Origin: Flavobacterium sp. 245
Lineage (GTDB): Bacteria > Bacteroidota > Bacteroidia > Flavobacteriales > Flavobacteriaceae
NCBI RefSeq assembly: GCF_004362055.1
Contig: NZ_SNXB01000009.1
Location: forward strand, 72,941 to 136,940
Length of the DNA: 64,000 nucleotides
Direction of reading: 5' to 3'
The notes below the pieces were generated by a model, which saw only the letters and a program-made list of their open reading frames with translations, did not search any database and was not told the DNA's origin. The position numbers were made by a program, and so were the translations under genes. Shown here in pieces: positions 24,312 to 31,870 of the stretch. Each line of letters opens with the position of its first letter. The first letter of the stretch is position 1.

Positions 24312-24743
24312 CTATTTTTGATTTTCGTCAAAGTTTACCATCCAATTGATTCCGAATTTATCTTTGAACATTCCGAAATAAGCGCCCCAAAAAGTTTTAT
24401 TCAAAGGCATTTCTACTTTTCCACCAGCCGAAAGTCCGTTGAAAATTCTATCTGCTTCTTCTGTGCTTTCTGTATTGATCGAAACTGAAAAATTTTCTCC
24501 AAAAGGCAAATCTCCAAATCTTGTCGAACTGTCGCTTCCCATTAAAACGGTACTTCCAATTGGCAATGAAACGTGCATAATTCTCTCTGCATCTTCTGCA
24601 GAAACTTGATCACATCCCTCTTCAGCAGGCATGTCTTTAAACTTTCCTATATAAGGAAATTCTCCCCCAAAAACTGATTTGTAAAATAGAAATGCTTCTT
24701 CGCAATTTCCATTAAATAATAAATACGGATTTACTGTTGCCAT
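24312..24743 (-). CDS. VOC-fold PhnB-like protein
   Basis: A 143-residue glyoxalase/bleomycin-resistance-fold protein of the PhnB/3-dmu-9_3-mt subgroup. The opening VNPYLLFNGNCEEAFLFYKSVFGGE and the late WGAYFGMFKDKFGINWMVNFD are diagnostic. Members bind a metal at the paired betaalphabetabetabeta units, but most have no known substrate. It is the downstream end of a five-gene minus-strand run that alternates VOC and SRPBCC folds and has its own terminator. The heptamer array at 24804 separates it from the next gene. Confidence 0.9.
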   Translation of the reverse strand: MATVNPYLLFNGNCEEAFLFYKSVFGGEFPYIGKFKDMPAEEGCDQVSAEDAERIMHVSLPIGSTVLMGSDSSTRFGDLPFGENFSVSINTESTEEADRIFNGLSAGGKVEMPLNKTFWGAYFGMFKDKFGINWMVNFDENQK

Positions 24744-24803
24744 GATATTTTTTTTTAATTGTTGATTGTTAATGCCTTTAAAAAGGGTAGAAATAAAAAA
24801 ATC

Positions 24804-24950
24804 TTTACTCTTTACTCTTTACTCTTCACTCTTCACTCTTTACTCTTCACTCTTTACTCTTCACTCTTTACTCTTTACTCTTTACTCTTTACTCTTCACT
24901 CTTTACTCTTCACTCTTCACTCTTCACCCTTCACTCTTCACTCTTTACTC
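24804..24950. repeat. Heptamer tandem array, 21 units of TTyACTC
   Basis: The 147 bases divide exactly into 21 heptamers, a mixture of TTTACTC and TTCACTC with one TTCACCC. On the minus strand the unit is GAGTrAA. The array provides the last codons and the stop of the SRPBCC gene at 24931. Long plus-strand open frames through it (repeating S/L/L/F/T residues) are artefacts of the repeat. Confidence 0.95.
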
Positions 24951-25383
24951 TTTCTGCCAGTTCTTTCACTTTCTCCAATCCTTTCGGAAAAGCTTCTTTA
25001 AAATAATCGATATATTTTTCGACAACGTCAACCTGAGCAGTCAAATCGACAAATTCATCATCTGGAGTTAATCGATACGTTTCCATCGCACCGCTCCATT
25101 TTTTAGTTTCTTCGTCAAGAGGCAGTTCCTTATGATCTTTAATTTCTCCAATATGCTTAAAAGCCATATATTCATTAGGAATTTTCTTTTCGATAATGCT
25201 GTTCATTCCTTCACCATTTGGTGACATAAAATGTATTTTATCACCTTCATTCCAATCACTTATGGCATATGAACCTTCGCAAAAAGCACCTGTCCATTCT
25301 TTATAAGTGTCATCTTTCCACAAAACCTCCCAAACTTTTGTTGCAGGAGCTTTAATTCTAATTTTAAATTCTAATGTTTCCAT
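24931..25383 (-). CDS. SRPBCC (AHSA1-like) domain protein
   Basis: A 150-residue START/Bet v 1-like hydrophobic-pocket protein. The N-terminus METLEFKIRIKAPATKVWEVLWKDDTYKEW is the family start, and the C-terminal helix YIDYFKEAFPKGLEKVKELAERV closes the pocket. The ligand is unknown. The last residues VKSEE and the TGA stop are read from the heptamer array. Because GAGTrAA contains TAA/TGA, every frame stops within three units, so the tail length is limited whatever the copy number. It starts 2 nt after the stop of the upstream VOC gene, so translation is probably coupled. Confidence 0.88.
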   Translation of the reverse strand: METLEFKIRIKAPATKVWEVLWKDDTYKEWTGAFCEGSYAISDWNEGDKIHFMSPNGEGMNSIIEKKIPNEYMAFKHIGEIKDHKELPLDEETKKWSGAMETYRLTPDDEFVDLTAQVDVVEKYIDYFKEAFPKGLEKVKELAERVKSEE

Positions 25384-25385
25384 AC

Positions 25386-25793
25386 TTACGACAATTTACT
25401 AAAATCCATAAACAAAACATTCCATCGATGTCCGTCTAAATCAGCAAATCCAAAGCCATACATCCAGCCTTGGCTTTCTGCCGGTGGTGCAAAAACAGTT
25501 CCTCCGGCTTCTTTAACTTTCTCCGCCAATTCGTTTACTTCTTCTTTGCTTTCTGCATCGATCGAAATCAAAACTTCTGAGCCAGAGTTTGTGTCAATAA
25601 CAGCATTTTGAGAAAAAGTAGAAAAAAGAGATTCTTCAAAAAGCATTACAACAAAGTGTCCTTCACCCACAATCATGCACGTCGAACTTGGCGTATCATG
25701 CTGTTCATTAAACGAAAAACCAATTTTCCAGAAAAAATCTTTCGCTTTTGCTACATCCTTTACAGGAAGATTCAACCATATTTGTTTTGTCAT
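25386..25793 (-). CDS. VOC-fold glyoxalase-like protein
   Basis: A 135-residue VOC superfamily protein. It opens IWLNLPVKDVAKAKDFFWKIGFSF and ends WMYGFGFADLDGHRWNVLFMD, the latter carrying the usual late His and aromatic residues. It is clearly paralogous to the gene at 26323, which opens IFLNLAVKDLNKAVAFYNKLGF. The substrate is unknown and no resistance role should be assumed. Two nucleotides separate it from the SRPBCC gene downstream. Confidence 0.88.
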   Translation of the reverse strand: MTKQIWLNLPVKDVAKAKDFFWKIGFSFNEQHDTPSSTCMIVGEGHFVVMLFEESLFSTFSQNAVIDTNSGSEVLISIDAESKEEVNELAEKVKEAGGTVFAPPAESQGWMYGFGFADLDGHRWNVLFMDFSKLS

Positions 25794-25883
25794 TTTTTTT
25801 AGTTTTTTGGTTTGATATTGTGTTAGTAAATAATTTTAACTCTGAATCTTTGCTACTTTGAGCCTTTGCACCTCAAAAAACAA

Positions 25884-26288
25884 TTAGTTGTTCTCTACGT
25901 AATTTTTAAAATTATCCAAAATTGCCTGCCAGCCACCACGCTGCATTTCCTCAGGATTTTGAGTTTCTGGTTCAAAACTTTCAATTATCTCAATTCCTTC
26001 CGGGATTTCTTTAAAGATAATTTCAGCCTTTCTTCCGTCTCCCATTGTATAATTGATTGCTTCATTTTCTTTTACCAAAGTATATTCTCCCCAAAAATCA
26101 AAACTCATACTGCCATCTTTTGCCGCCATGGTTGTTGAGAATTTTCCTCCTTCTCTTAAATCATTTTCTGCAAGAGGAGCATGCCATTCTGGAGATGCAA
26201 ATGCCCATTTTGTAATGTGTTCAGGTTTATTCCAAAATTCCCATACTTTTTCTATTGTACTCTTTATTGTTGTTTGTACTGTAATCAT
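25884..26288 (-). CDS. SRPBCC domain protein
   Basis: A protein of 134 residues from ATG at 26288, where MITVQTTIKSTIEKVWEFWNKPEHITKW begins exactly at the family block. A longer open frame to 26387 exists, but its 33 extra residues are basic, do not resemble the family, and overlap the next gene, so I reject that start. The pattern ASPEWHAPLAENDLREGGKFSTTMAAKDGSMSFDFWGEY is typical of AHSA1-like proteins. It is divergent in sequence from the SRPBCC protein at 24931. Ligand unknown. Confidence 0.85.
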   Translation of the reverse strand: MITVQTTIKSTIEKVWEFWNKPEHITKWAFASPEWHAPLAENDLREGGKFSTTMAAKDGSMSFDFWGEYTLVKENEAINYTMGDGRKAEIIFKEIPEGIEIIESFEPETQNPEEMQRGGWQAILDNFKNYVENN

Positions 26289-26322
26289 TTTATAGCTATT
26301 TAAAATTTTTCTTTTTTTATAA

Positions 26323-26733
26323 TTACATATTTGCAGGTATCTGACTTTCGTCCATATAGAAAATTTCCCAGTGATGGCCATCAACATCTAAAAAGGTTCT
26401 TTGATACATCCATCCATAATCTTTTGCTGGAATATAATCTACTCCGCCAGCTTTAATAGCTTTTTCTATCATTTCATCTACTTGTTCTCGAGAATCCAAA
26501 GAAATTGAAATAAGAACTTCGCTAGTTGTTGCAGCATCACAAATTTGTTTTTTGGTAAAGGTTTGATAAAACTCTTCCACCAAAATCATCACAAATATAT
26601 TTTCGTCAATAACCAGACAAGCTCCTTTTTCATTTGTGAATTGTGGATTGGTCGAAAAGCCTAGCTTATTATAAAAAGCGACCGCCTTGTTTAAATCTTT
26701 TACAGCAAGATTTAAGAAGATTTTTGTTTTCAT
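26323..26733 (-). CDS. VOC-fold glyoxalase-like protein
   Basis: A 136-residue VOC superfamily protein, first gene of the minus-strand VOC/SRPBCC run. The start MKTKIFLNLAVKDLNKAVAFYNKLGF and the end WMYQRTFLDVDGHHWEIFYMD define the fold, with paired His in GHHW. It is a paralog of the gene at 25386. It is divergent from the GlxA-like regulator across 140 nt, a layout that often means the regulator controls the run (inference). Confidence 0.88.
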   Translation of the reverse strand: MKTKIFLNLAVKDLNKAVAFYNKLGFSTNPQFTNEKGACLVIDENIFVMILVEEFYQTFTKKQICDAATTSEVLISISLDSREQVDEMIEKAIKAGGVDYIPAKDYGWMYQRTFLDVDGHHWEIFYMDESQIPANM

Positions 26734-26873
26734 CTTGATAAAATTACGAATTAATTAAAACAAATTTAAAATTTTAAGATTACTTAAAAATGCTAATAAA
26801 AGTCAATTTTAGGGTCATTTGAGACATTTTACTTACTTTTGTTAGATTGCTAATCTTCTAAATACCACAAATC

Positions 26874-27839
26874 ATGAGCAAGAAAACAGGTTTAATTGTA
26901 CCGCACGATTACAAATTATTAAGTATAGCAGCAATTTTAGAGGTTTTTGAAACCGCCAATAAACTTAGCAAAGAAGTTAAAAAACCTTTTGATATTATGG
27001 TTTTTCAATCGGCTGGTCAAATTACAAATGAGCAGGTATTTGGTTATGATGTTCACGCAATTGAAACTTCAAATATTGATCTGGATCTAATTTTGATTCC
27101 CGCTTTTACCACAGATAATATGAGTGAAATGATTGCAAAGAACAAAGATTTTATTCCGTGGTTGAAAAAACAGCATCAATCTGGAGCTGAATTAGCCAGT
27201 TTTTGCACAGGCGCTTTTTTGTTTGCCGCTTCGGGATTGTTAAACGAAAAATTAGCTACTACACACGTCGACGCCTGCAGTGCTTTTACAAAAGCATTTC
27301 CGTTAGTGAAATTAAAACCCGAAGAAACCTTAACTGCTGATGGAAGTCTTTACACCAGCGGTGGTTCGACCTCATCATTTCATTTGCTGGTTCTTTTAGT
27401 TCAAAAATATTGTGGCAACGAAATCGCAGTTCAAATTGCAAAAATATTCTCAATTGATTTAAACCGATACAAACAAAGCTATTTCAGTACTTTCAGGCCA
27501 AATCATCTGCACAATGATACTTTGGTCGCTATGTTGCAGCAAAAAATCGAAAGTCAGTATCATACCATTGAAAAACTGGAAGAAATCACAAAAGATATTC
27601 CAACAAGCACCAGAAATATGACACGCCGATTTAAACAAGTAACCGGAATTCCGCCAATTGAATACCTGCAAAATATAAGAGTCGAAAGTTCAAAAAAATA
27701 CTTAGAACAAACCCAGCTTTCAATTTCAGAAATTATAGAAAAAACAGGCTACAATGATCCCAAAGCATTTAGAAAAGTGTTTTATAAAATGGTTGGCATG
27801 AAGCCGATTGAATACAGAGAAAAATTTAGGGTTCAGTAA
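26874..27839 (+). CDS. GlxA-like AraC-family regulator (DJ-1/PfpI + HTH)
   Basis: A 321-residue transcription regulator. Residues 1-190 form a DJ-1/PfpI-like class I glutamine amidotransferase fold with the nucleophile-elbow cysteine in ASFCTGAFLFAASGLL. Residues ~215-318 are an AraC/XylS DNA-binding domain with two HTH units, ending SISEIIEKTGYNDPKAFRKVFYKMVGMKPIEYREKF. In such proteins the N-terminal domain probably senses a small molecule rather than acting as a peptidase. It stands divergent to the VOC/SRPBCC run, which is its most obvious target. Confidence 0.92.
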   Translation: MSKKTGLIVPHDYKLLSIAAILEVFETANKLSKEVKKPFDIMVFQSAGQITNEQVFGYDVHAIETSNIDLDLILIPAFTTDNMSEMIAKNKDFIPWLKKQHQSGAELASFCTGAFLFAASGLLNEKLATTHVDACSAFTKAFPLVKLKPEETLTADGSLYTSGGSTSSFHLLVLLVQKYCGNEIAVQIAKIFSIDLNRYKQSYFSTFRPNHLHNDTLVAMLQQKIESQYHTIEKLEEITKDIPTSTRNMTRRFKQVTGIPPIEYLQNIRVESSKKYLEQTQLSISEIIEKTGYNDPKAFRKVFYKMVGMKPIEYREKFRVQ

Positions 27840-27848
27840 TTTTTATTA

Positions 27849-27962
27849 GGAGCAGCAAATTTCGTTTTCAAAAGACGACTTGTCCTGCTCTACACTATAT
27901 CTTTTGTGGTGAACCCCACCACAAAAGGATGTCGTTTCGATCAGGGCTAAACTAGAAATTTC
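27849..27962 (-). ncRNA. Structured intergenic element B (relative of element A)
   Basis: An 11-bp apical hairpin (27901-27911 with 27917-27927, loop of 5) sits inside CCTG/CAGG (27884-27887 with 27942-27945) and an outer 7-bp pair AAATTTC/GAAATTT (27857-27863 with 27955-27961). On the minus strand it reads GATCGAAACGACATCC before the hairpin, aligned with GATAGAAGTGGAAATCC in element A. The hairpin base CTTTTGTG/CACAAAAG is the same in both, while distal stem, inner stem and outer stem differ but still pair. It occupies the 328-nt spacer between the GlxA-like gene and a lipoprotein gene; nothing else is evident there. Confidence 0.55.
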
Positions 27963-28167
27963 ATTTTCATAAGATTAACATCTGAAGGCTTTAAATTCTG
28001 TAATAAACTTTATTTTTTTACTAAGTAAACTAATTTTAATAATGCCGTTTTTCAAACTTAGAATTTTTCAAAGAAAAATTAATGCAAAAAGTTTTATCTA
28101 TCTATAATTTTAATTACTATTTTTCCTATATTTAAACTCCATAACTAATCCTAAAGGCACCAATAAA

Positions 28168-28635
28168 ATGAGAAAAATAGTATCTGTTTTTTTAATAGCG
28201 TTATCATTATTTAGTTGTAGCAGTGCTGAAAGCGATGTAATTTCCGGATTTGTTTACGATGGAAGCATAGACGTAACACTCACTAATTCTGATGGTTCCG
28301 ATTTATTAAATCCCAAAACTCCTAATGCCTATAAGCAAGATCAAATAAAAATCCTTTACCTGGTTGAAGGCAAATTAATCCAAAAAGCCAACGGTACAGA
28401 TTATCCTCGCAATTTTTTACTTTATGAACAAGATGGGCGTACTGTGATGCGAGTTTTTTTAAATAGTTCAGCGGATGAAAAATATCCTGAAACTTATATT
28501 CAATGGAATGAAAGTCAAACTGACATACTAAAAATTGAATTTAATAGAACAAATAATTCCATTACTAAAAAAACCATTTGGCTAAATGATCTATTAAAAA
28601 CTGATATCAATCCTTATCTCAAAATCGTAAAATAA
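28168..28635 (+). CDS. Hypothetical lipoprotein
   Basis: A 155-residue protein with a lipoprotein signal: LSLFSC places the lipidated cysteine at residue 17. The mature part is rich in beta-strand and polar residues (VISGFVYDGSIDVTLTNSDG, RNFLLYEQDGRTVMRVFLN, ETYIQWNESQTDILKIEFNR) and may be a small beta-sandwich. I do not recognise a family. It stands alone, convergent with the L,D-transpeptidase gene. Confidence 0.75.
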   Translation: MRKIVSVFLIALSLFSCSSAESDVISGFVYDGSIDVTLTNSDGSDLLNPKTPNAYKQDQIKILYLVEGKLIQKANGTDYPRNFLLYEQDGRTVMRVFLNSSADEKYPETYIQWNESQTDILKIEFNRTNNSITKKTIWLNDLLKTDINPYLKIVK

Positions 28636-28691
28636 CAGTACTTTCTAAAAAACAAAAACCACTTGGCAAATTCTGAAAGGTGGTCGTGATT

Positions 28692-29345
28692 TTAAGATTT
28701 AATAATCCACATCAAGACTTTTTTGTTCGTTTTCAAAAGTGCATCAATTTCTTTCATACTTTCGTTTGAAACTGCAGGGCAGCCCCAGCCTTCAGGAGTT
28801 CCTTCGGGATAAACTTCATTCTCAGAAACTGCTTCCCACGAATGTAAAACTATCGCGCGGTCTCTGGCATTTGAATTGGTTTTCTCTTTTCCCTGCAAAA
28901 TGTAATTCACTTTTATTCCCCATTGACTTGCGCCTCGATCCAAAATAACATACTTGCCTAGTGAAGAACAATGTGAATCAAACTCGTTACTAATTTGTAC
29001 TTTTTCTTTAGTTGTTGTTGCTCCCCATCTATTATCACCACAACCGTGACTAACCATACAAGATTTTATAATTGTATCCTTTTTAAAGTCATAAATAAAA
29101 AATCGCTTTAAACCAGAATGCAATCCTAAATCGATTAATATAAATTTATCTTTATTTAGGTTGTTTTGAAGCGTGTACTGTTTTGCCTCTTTATAAAATT
29201 TACTGTAATCAACCTCGATTCGAGGTTTTGGTTCTCCAATTATTTCAGTTGTACTTTCATTTTTAGAAATCACTATTTCTTTATTATCTTTTTGATTACA
29301 AGATAAAATTAAAGTCAAACCAATTGCAAAAATCATATTTTTCAT
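28692..29345 (-). CDS. Lipoprotein with murein L,D-transpeptidase-type catalytic domain
   Basis: A 217-residue lipoprotein (LTLILSC, lipidated Cys16). The catalytic block matches the YkuD_2-like murein L,D-transpeptidase family: HSGLKRFFIYD, VSHGCGDNRWG, then IVLHSWE with His168 and EGWGCPAVS with Cys189 as the putative nucleophile. Members are thought to act on peptidoglycan stem peptides, as transpeptidases or carboxypeptidases; activity here is inferred. It is downstream of clpX, separated by a terminator. Confidence 0.88.
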   Translation of the reverse strand: MKNMIFAIGLTLILSCNQKDNKEIVISKNESTTEIIGEPKPRIEVDYSKFYKEAKQYTLQNNLNKDKFILIDLGLHSGLKRFFIYDFKKDTIIKSCMVSHGCGDNRWGATTTKEKVQISNEFDSHCSSLGKYVILDRGASQWGIKVNYILQGKEKTNSNARDRAIVLHSWEAVSENEVYPEGTPEGWGCPAVSNESMKEIDALLKTNKKVLMWIIKS

Positions 29346-29393
29346 ACCTACAATTTACATAAAATCTGAAACGGAAATAGTACTTGAAAAGTA

Positions 29394-29428
29394 TAAAAAA
29401 ACCCGTTCAAATATATGAACAGGTTTAA
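29394..29428 (-). terminator. Terminator after clpX
   Basis: AAACCCGTTCA (29399-29409) pairs with TGAACAGGTTT (29416-29426) with one mismatch. On the minus strand it is followed by a T-rich run. It lies 40 nt past the clpX stop and before the L,D-transpeptidase gene. Confidence 0.8.
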
Positions 29429-29467
29429 AAAAGATTTGCCAAAACTTGACAAAGTTATTTTTATAAT

Positions 29468-30700
29468 TTATGAAGCAATTTCCATACGCTTCAATAAGTT
29501 TTTGCTTAAAGTATGCTCTGCGTAATCTTTATCAATCGATAAAACTTTATCATCAGAACTTGGCAGTTCGTACATTGCATCTGTCAAGATTGCTTCACAA
29601 AGCGAACGTAATCCACGTGCACCTAATTTGTACTCTAATGCTTTATCAACAATAAAATCTAAAGCCTCATCAGTAATATTGAATTCAACATCATCCATTA
29701 AAAATAGCTTTTGATATTGTTTAACTAAAGCATTTTTAGGTTGTGTCAAAATTGCACGCAATGTTTCTCTGTCTAAAGGATCCATATGCGTTAAAACCGG
29801 CAAACGACCAATAATTTCCGGAATCAATCCGAAATCTTTAATATCTTTTGGGATAATATATTGCAATAAATTGTCTTTATCGATATTGTCAACATTTTTA
29901 GAAGTCGAATATCCAACTGCCTGACGATTTAAACGTTTAGAAATAATACGTTCAACACCATCAAAAGCACCTCCTGCAATAAATAAAATATTCTGAGTAT
30001 TTACCTCAACAAATTTCTGATCTGGATGTTTACGTCCTCCTTTTGGCGGTACGTTCACAATTGTTCCTTCCAACAGTTTCAAAAGCGCCTGCTGTACACC
30101 TTCACCAGAAACGTCGCGCGTTATTGAAGGGTTATCACTCTTGCGGGCAATTTTATCAATTTCATCAATAAATACGATTCCTCTTTCTGCTTTGGTTACA
30201 TCATAATCAGCAGCTTGTAACAGACGTGTTAAAATACTTTCAACATCTTCTCCTACATAACCAGCTTCTGTTAATACCGTCGCATCCACAATTGCCAACG
30301 GAACGTCTAACATTTTTGCGATTGTTTTAGCAACCAATGTTTTTCCGGTTCCGGTTTGACCTACCATAATGATGTTACTTTTTTCAATCTCAACTTCGTC
30401 GTCTAATTGCTGTTGCATTAAACGTTTGTAGTGATTGTAAACTGCAACCGACATTACTTTTTTTGTCTGGTCCTGACCAATAACATATTGATCTAGGAAA
30501 GCTCTGATTTCTTTTGGTTTCTTTAAAATTAAATCCCCAACAAGTTTCGCGCTTCCGCTTGATTTTAATTCTTCTAATACAATTCCGTGCGCTTGTTCAA
30601 TACATTTATCACAAATATGTGCATTGATACCAGCAATCAATAAATTAGTTTCTGGCTTTTTTCTTCCACAAAACGAACATTCTAATACTACTTTTGCCAT
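29468..30700 (-). CDS. clpX: ATP-dependent Clp protease ATP-binding subunit ClpX
   Basis: AAA+ unfoldase that feeds substrates to ClpP. The N-terminal zinc-binding domain has Cys8, Cys11, Cys30 and Cys33. Walker A GQTGTGKT is at 114-121, the pore loop GYVG at 147-150, and Walker B IVFIDEID at 175-182. The 410-residue length is normal. The ClpP-docking loop, IGF in E. coli, reads VGY at 262-264 (AVGYS). It lies downstream of clpP on the same strand, but a 167-nt spacer with inverted octamer arrays separates them. Confidence 0.98.
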   Translation of the reverse strand: MAKVVLECSFCGRKKPETNLLIAGINAHICDKCIEQAHGIVLEELKSSGSAKLVGDLILKKPKEIRAFLDQYVIGQDQTKKVMSVAVYNHYKRLMQQQLDDEVEIEKSNIIMVGQTGTGKTLVAKTIAKMLDVPLAIVDATVLTEAGYVGEDVESILTRLLQAADYDVTKAERGIVFIDEIDKIARKSDNPSITRDVSGEGVQQALLKLLEGTIVNVPPKGGRKHPDQKFVEVNTQNILFIAGGAFDGVERIISKRLNRQAVGYSTSKNVDNIDKDNLLQYIIPKDIKDFGLIPEIIGRLPVLTHMDPLDRETLRAILTQPKNALVKQYQKLFLMDDVEFNITDEALDFIVDKALEYKLGARGLRSLCEAILTDAMYELPSSDDKVLSIDKDYAEHTLSKNLLKRMEIAS

Positions 30701-30709
30701 TCTTTATTT

Positions 30710-30749
30710 AAGTTACTAAGCTGCAAAGATACTAAGTTTCTAAGCTTTT
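30710..30749. repeat. CTAAG octamer array upstream of clpX
   Basis: CTAAGCTG, CAAAGATA, CTAAGTTT and CTAAGCTT follow with an 8-bp period just upstream of clpX. It is inverted relative to the array at 30826-30862, so the two could pair across the clpP-clpX spacer. Confidence 0.7.
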
Positions 30750-30825
30750 TAATTAAAACTTTAAAACTTAACTCCTTACAGCTTAATATTTTTATTTTTT
30801 ATTTAAAATTTAAATCACAAAGAAC

Positions 30826-30862
30826 ACTTAGAATCTTAGCGTCTTAGCAACTTAGAAGCTTA
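30826..30862. repeat. CTTAG octamer array downstream of clpP
   Basis: CTTAGAAT, CTTAGCGT, CTTAGCAA, CTTAGAAG and CTTA with a strict 8-bp period, ending 6 nt before the clpP stop. It is in the opposite orientation to the array at 30710-30749. Confidence 0.8.
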
Positions 30863-30867
30863 AAAAA

Positions 30868-31542
30868 TTATCCTCTTCTCAAAACTTCATCAATCATTCC
30901 GTATTCTTTCGCTTCGTCAGCTTTCATCCAGTAATCGCGCTCACTGTCTTTGTGCACTCTTTCGAAAGTTTGTCCTGAATGGTGTGAAATAATGTTGTAT
31001 AATTCATCTTTCAGTTTCAACATTTCGCGTAAGTTGATTTCCATATCTGTAGCAACTCCTTGTGCTCCTCCAGATGGCTGGTGAATCATTACACGTGAAT
31101 GTGGCAAAGCCGAACGTTTTCCTGCTGCTCCTGCACATAATAAAACCGCTCCCATAGAAGCTGCCATACCTGTACAAATTGTAGCAACATCTGGCTTGAT
31201 GTACTGCATAGTGTCATAAATTCCTAAACCTGCATAAACACTTCCTCCTGGAGAGTTTAAGTAAATTTGAATATCTTTTGATGCATCAGCGCTTTCTAAA
31301 AATAATAGCTGAGCCTGAACGATATTAGCGATTTGATCATCGATACCAGTTCCTAAAAAGATAATTCTGTCCATCATTAATCTTGAAAAAACGTCTAATT
31401 GAGAAATATTCAACTGACGTTCTTCGATAATATATGGAGTCATGTTTGTTGGGTTCATCGCTGCTATGATTTTATCATAATACATTGCGTTAACTCCTTG
31501 GTGCTTTGTAGCAAATTTTTTGAATTCTTTACCGTAGTTCAT
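30868..31542 (-). CDS. clpP: ATP-dependent Clp protease proteolytic subunit ClpP
   Basis: Serine peptidase that forms the tetradecameric chamber used with ClpX. The catalytic triad is Ser129 (GMAASMG), His154 (VMIHQP) and Asp203 (ERDYWM), with spacings of 25 and 49 residues as in E. coli ClpP. The 224 residues include an N-terminal extension of about 25 residues (MNYGKEFKKFATKHQGVNAM), likely removed by processing as in other ClpP proteins. It is located between tig and clpX, the classic order. Confidence 0.98.
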   Translation of the reverse strand: MNYGKEFKKFATKHQGVNAMYYDKIIAAMNPTNMTPYIIEERQLNISQLDVFSRLMMDRIIFLGTGIDDQIANIVQAQLLFLESADASKDIQIYLNSPGGSVYAGLGIYDTMQYIKPDVATICTGMAASMGAVLLCAGAAGKRSALPHSRVMIHQPSGGAQGVATDMEINLREMLKLKDELYNIISHHSGQTFERVHKDSERDYWMKADEAKEYGMIDEVLRRG

Positions 31543-31647
31543 ATTTTTAGTTTAAAGTTTGAAAGTCTAAAGTCAGAAAGTGACCTAAACGAATTTAACA
31601 AAGTTCATACCTTTTTATAAAGGATGTCAATTTGTCTTCTTTTTTTT

Positions 31648-31682
31648 AAGATGCTAAGATTCTAAGGCACTAAGATTCTAAG
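31648..31682. repeat. CTAAG octamer array upstream of clpP
   Basis: CTAAGATT, CTAAGGCA, CTAAGATT, CTAAG at an exact 8-bp period. It is the fifth member of the family in this window and lies 106 nt upstream of the clpP start, in the same orientation as the array at 30710. Confidence 0.8.
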
Positions 31683-31722
31683 TTTTTTTTCTAAGAAACA
31701 TTTACCAACTTAAAACCTGAAA

Positions 31723-31766
31723 CAAAAAAAAGAACGCCAAGAGAATAAAATTTTCCATTGACGTTC
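31723..31766 (-). terminator. Terminator after tig
   Basis: GAACGCCAA (31732-31740) pairs with TTGACGTTC (31758-31766, one G-U pair). On the minus strand a run of T residues follows. It lies about 105 nt past the tig stop, so tig is probably transcribed apart from clpP. Confidence 0.75.
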
Positions 31767-31870
31767 AAATATAATTATTTTTATCTTTCAGTTTCTGTAA
31801 TAAAATCTTAATTTTTAAAAAGTATACTTCTTAACTTTCGACTTTATAACTTTTGACTTCAGACTAAAAT

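Larger units (their letters stand above)
31543..31870. other. clpP-tig spacer with short-period arrays
   Basis: This 328-nt non-coding stretch holds a CTAAG octamer array (31648-31682), the tig terminator (31723-31766), and two short AAAGT-type arrays of 7-8-bp period in opposite orientations (about 31552-31582 and 31829-31867). A TTG at 31630-31628 (minus) may belong to a clpP promoter, but the matching -7 box (GAACTTTG) is imperfect and the spacing is long. I see no small gene here. Confidence 0.6.

Noticed and set aside
24804..24950. Heptamer array as a CRISPR array
   Set aside because: The unit is 7 bp with no spacers and no cas gene is present.
24759..25071. Two plus-strand open frames with repeating S/L/F/T/L/H/Y residues
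   Set aside because: They are readings of the heptamer array in two frames. They have no start context or homology and overlap a real gene on the other strand.
26289..26387. Longer N-terminus for the SRPBCC gene at 25884
   Set aside because: The 33 added residues overlap the next VOC gene and do not fit the family. ATG 26288 begins at the conserved block.
25386..26733. VOC proteins as antibiotic (bleomycin or fosfomycin) resistance determinants
   Set aside because: The fold is shared by many enzymes and binding proteins. Nothing in the residues or neighbours points to resistance.
28640..28690. Possible terminator between the lipoprotein and L,D-transpeptidase genes
   Set aside because: Only five or six base pairs (ACCAC with GTGGT) form, with a long loop and no T run, so I did not call it.
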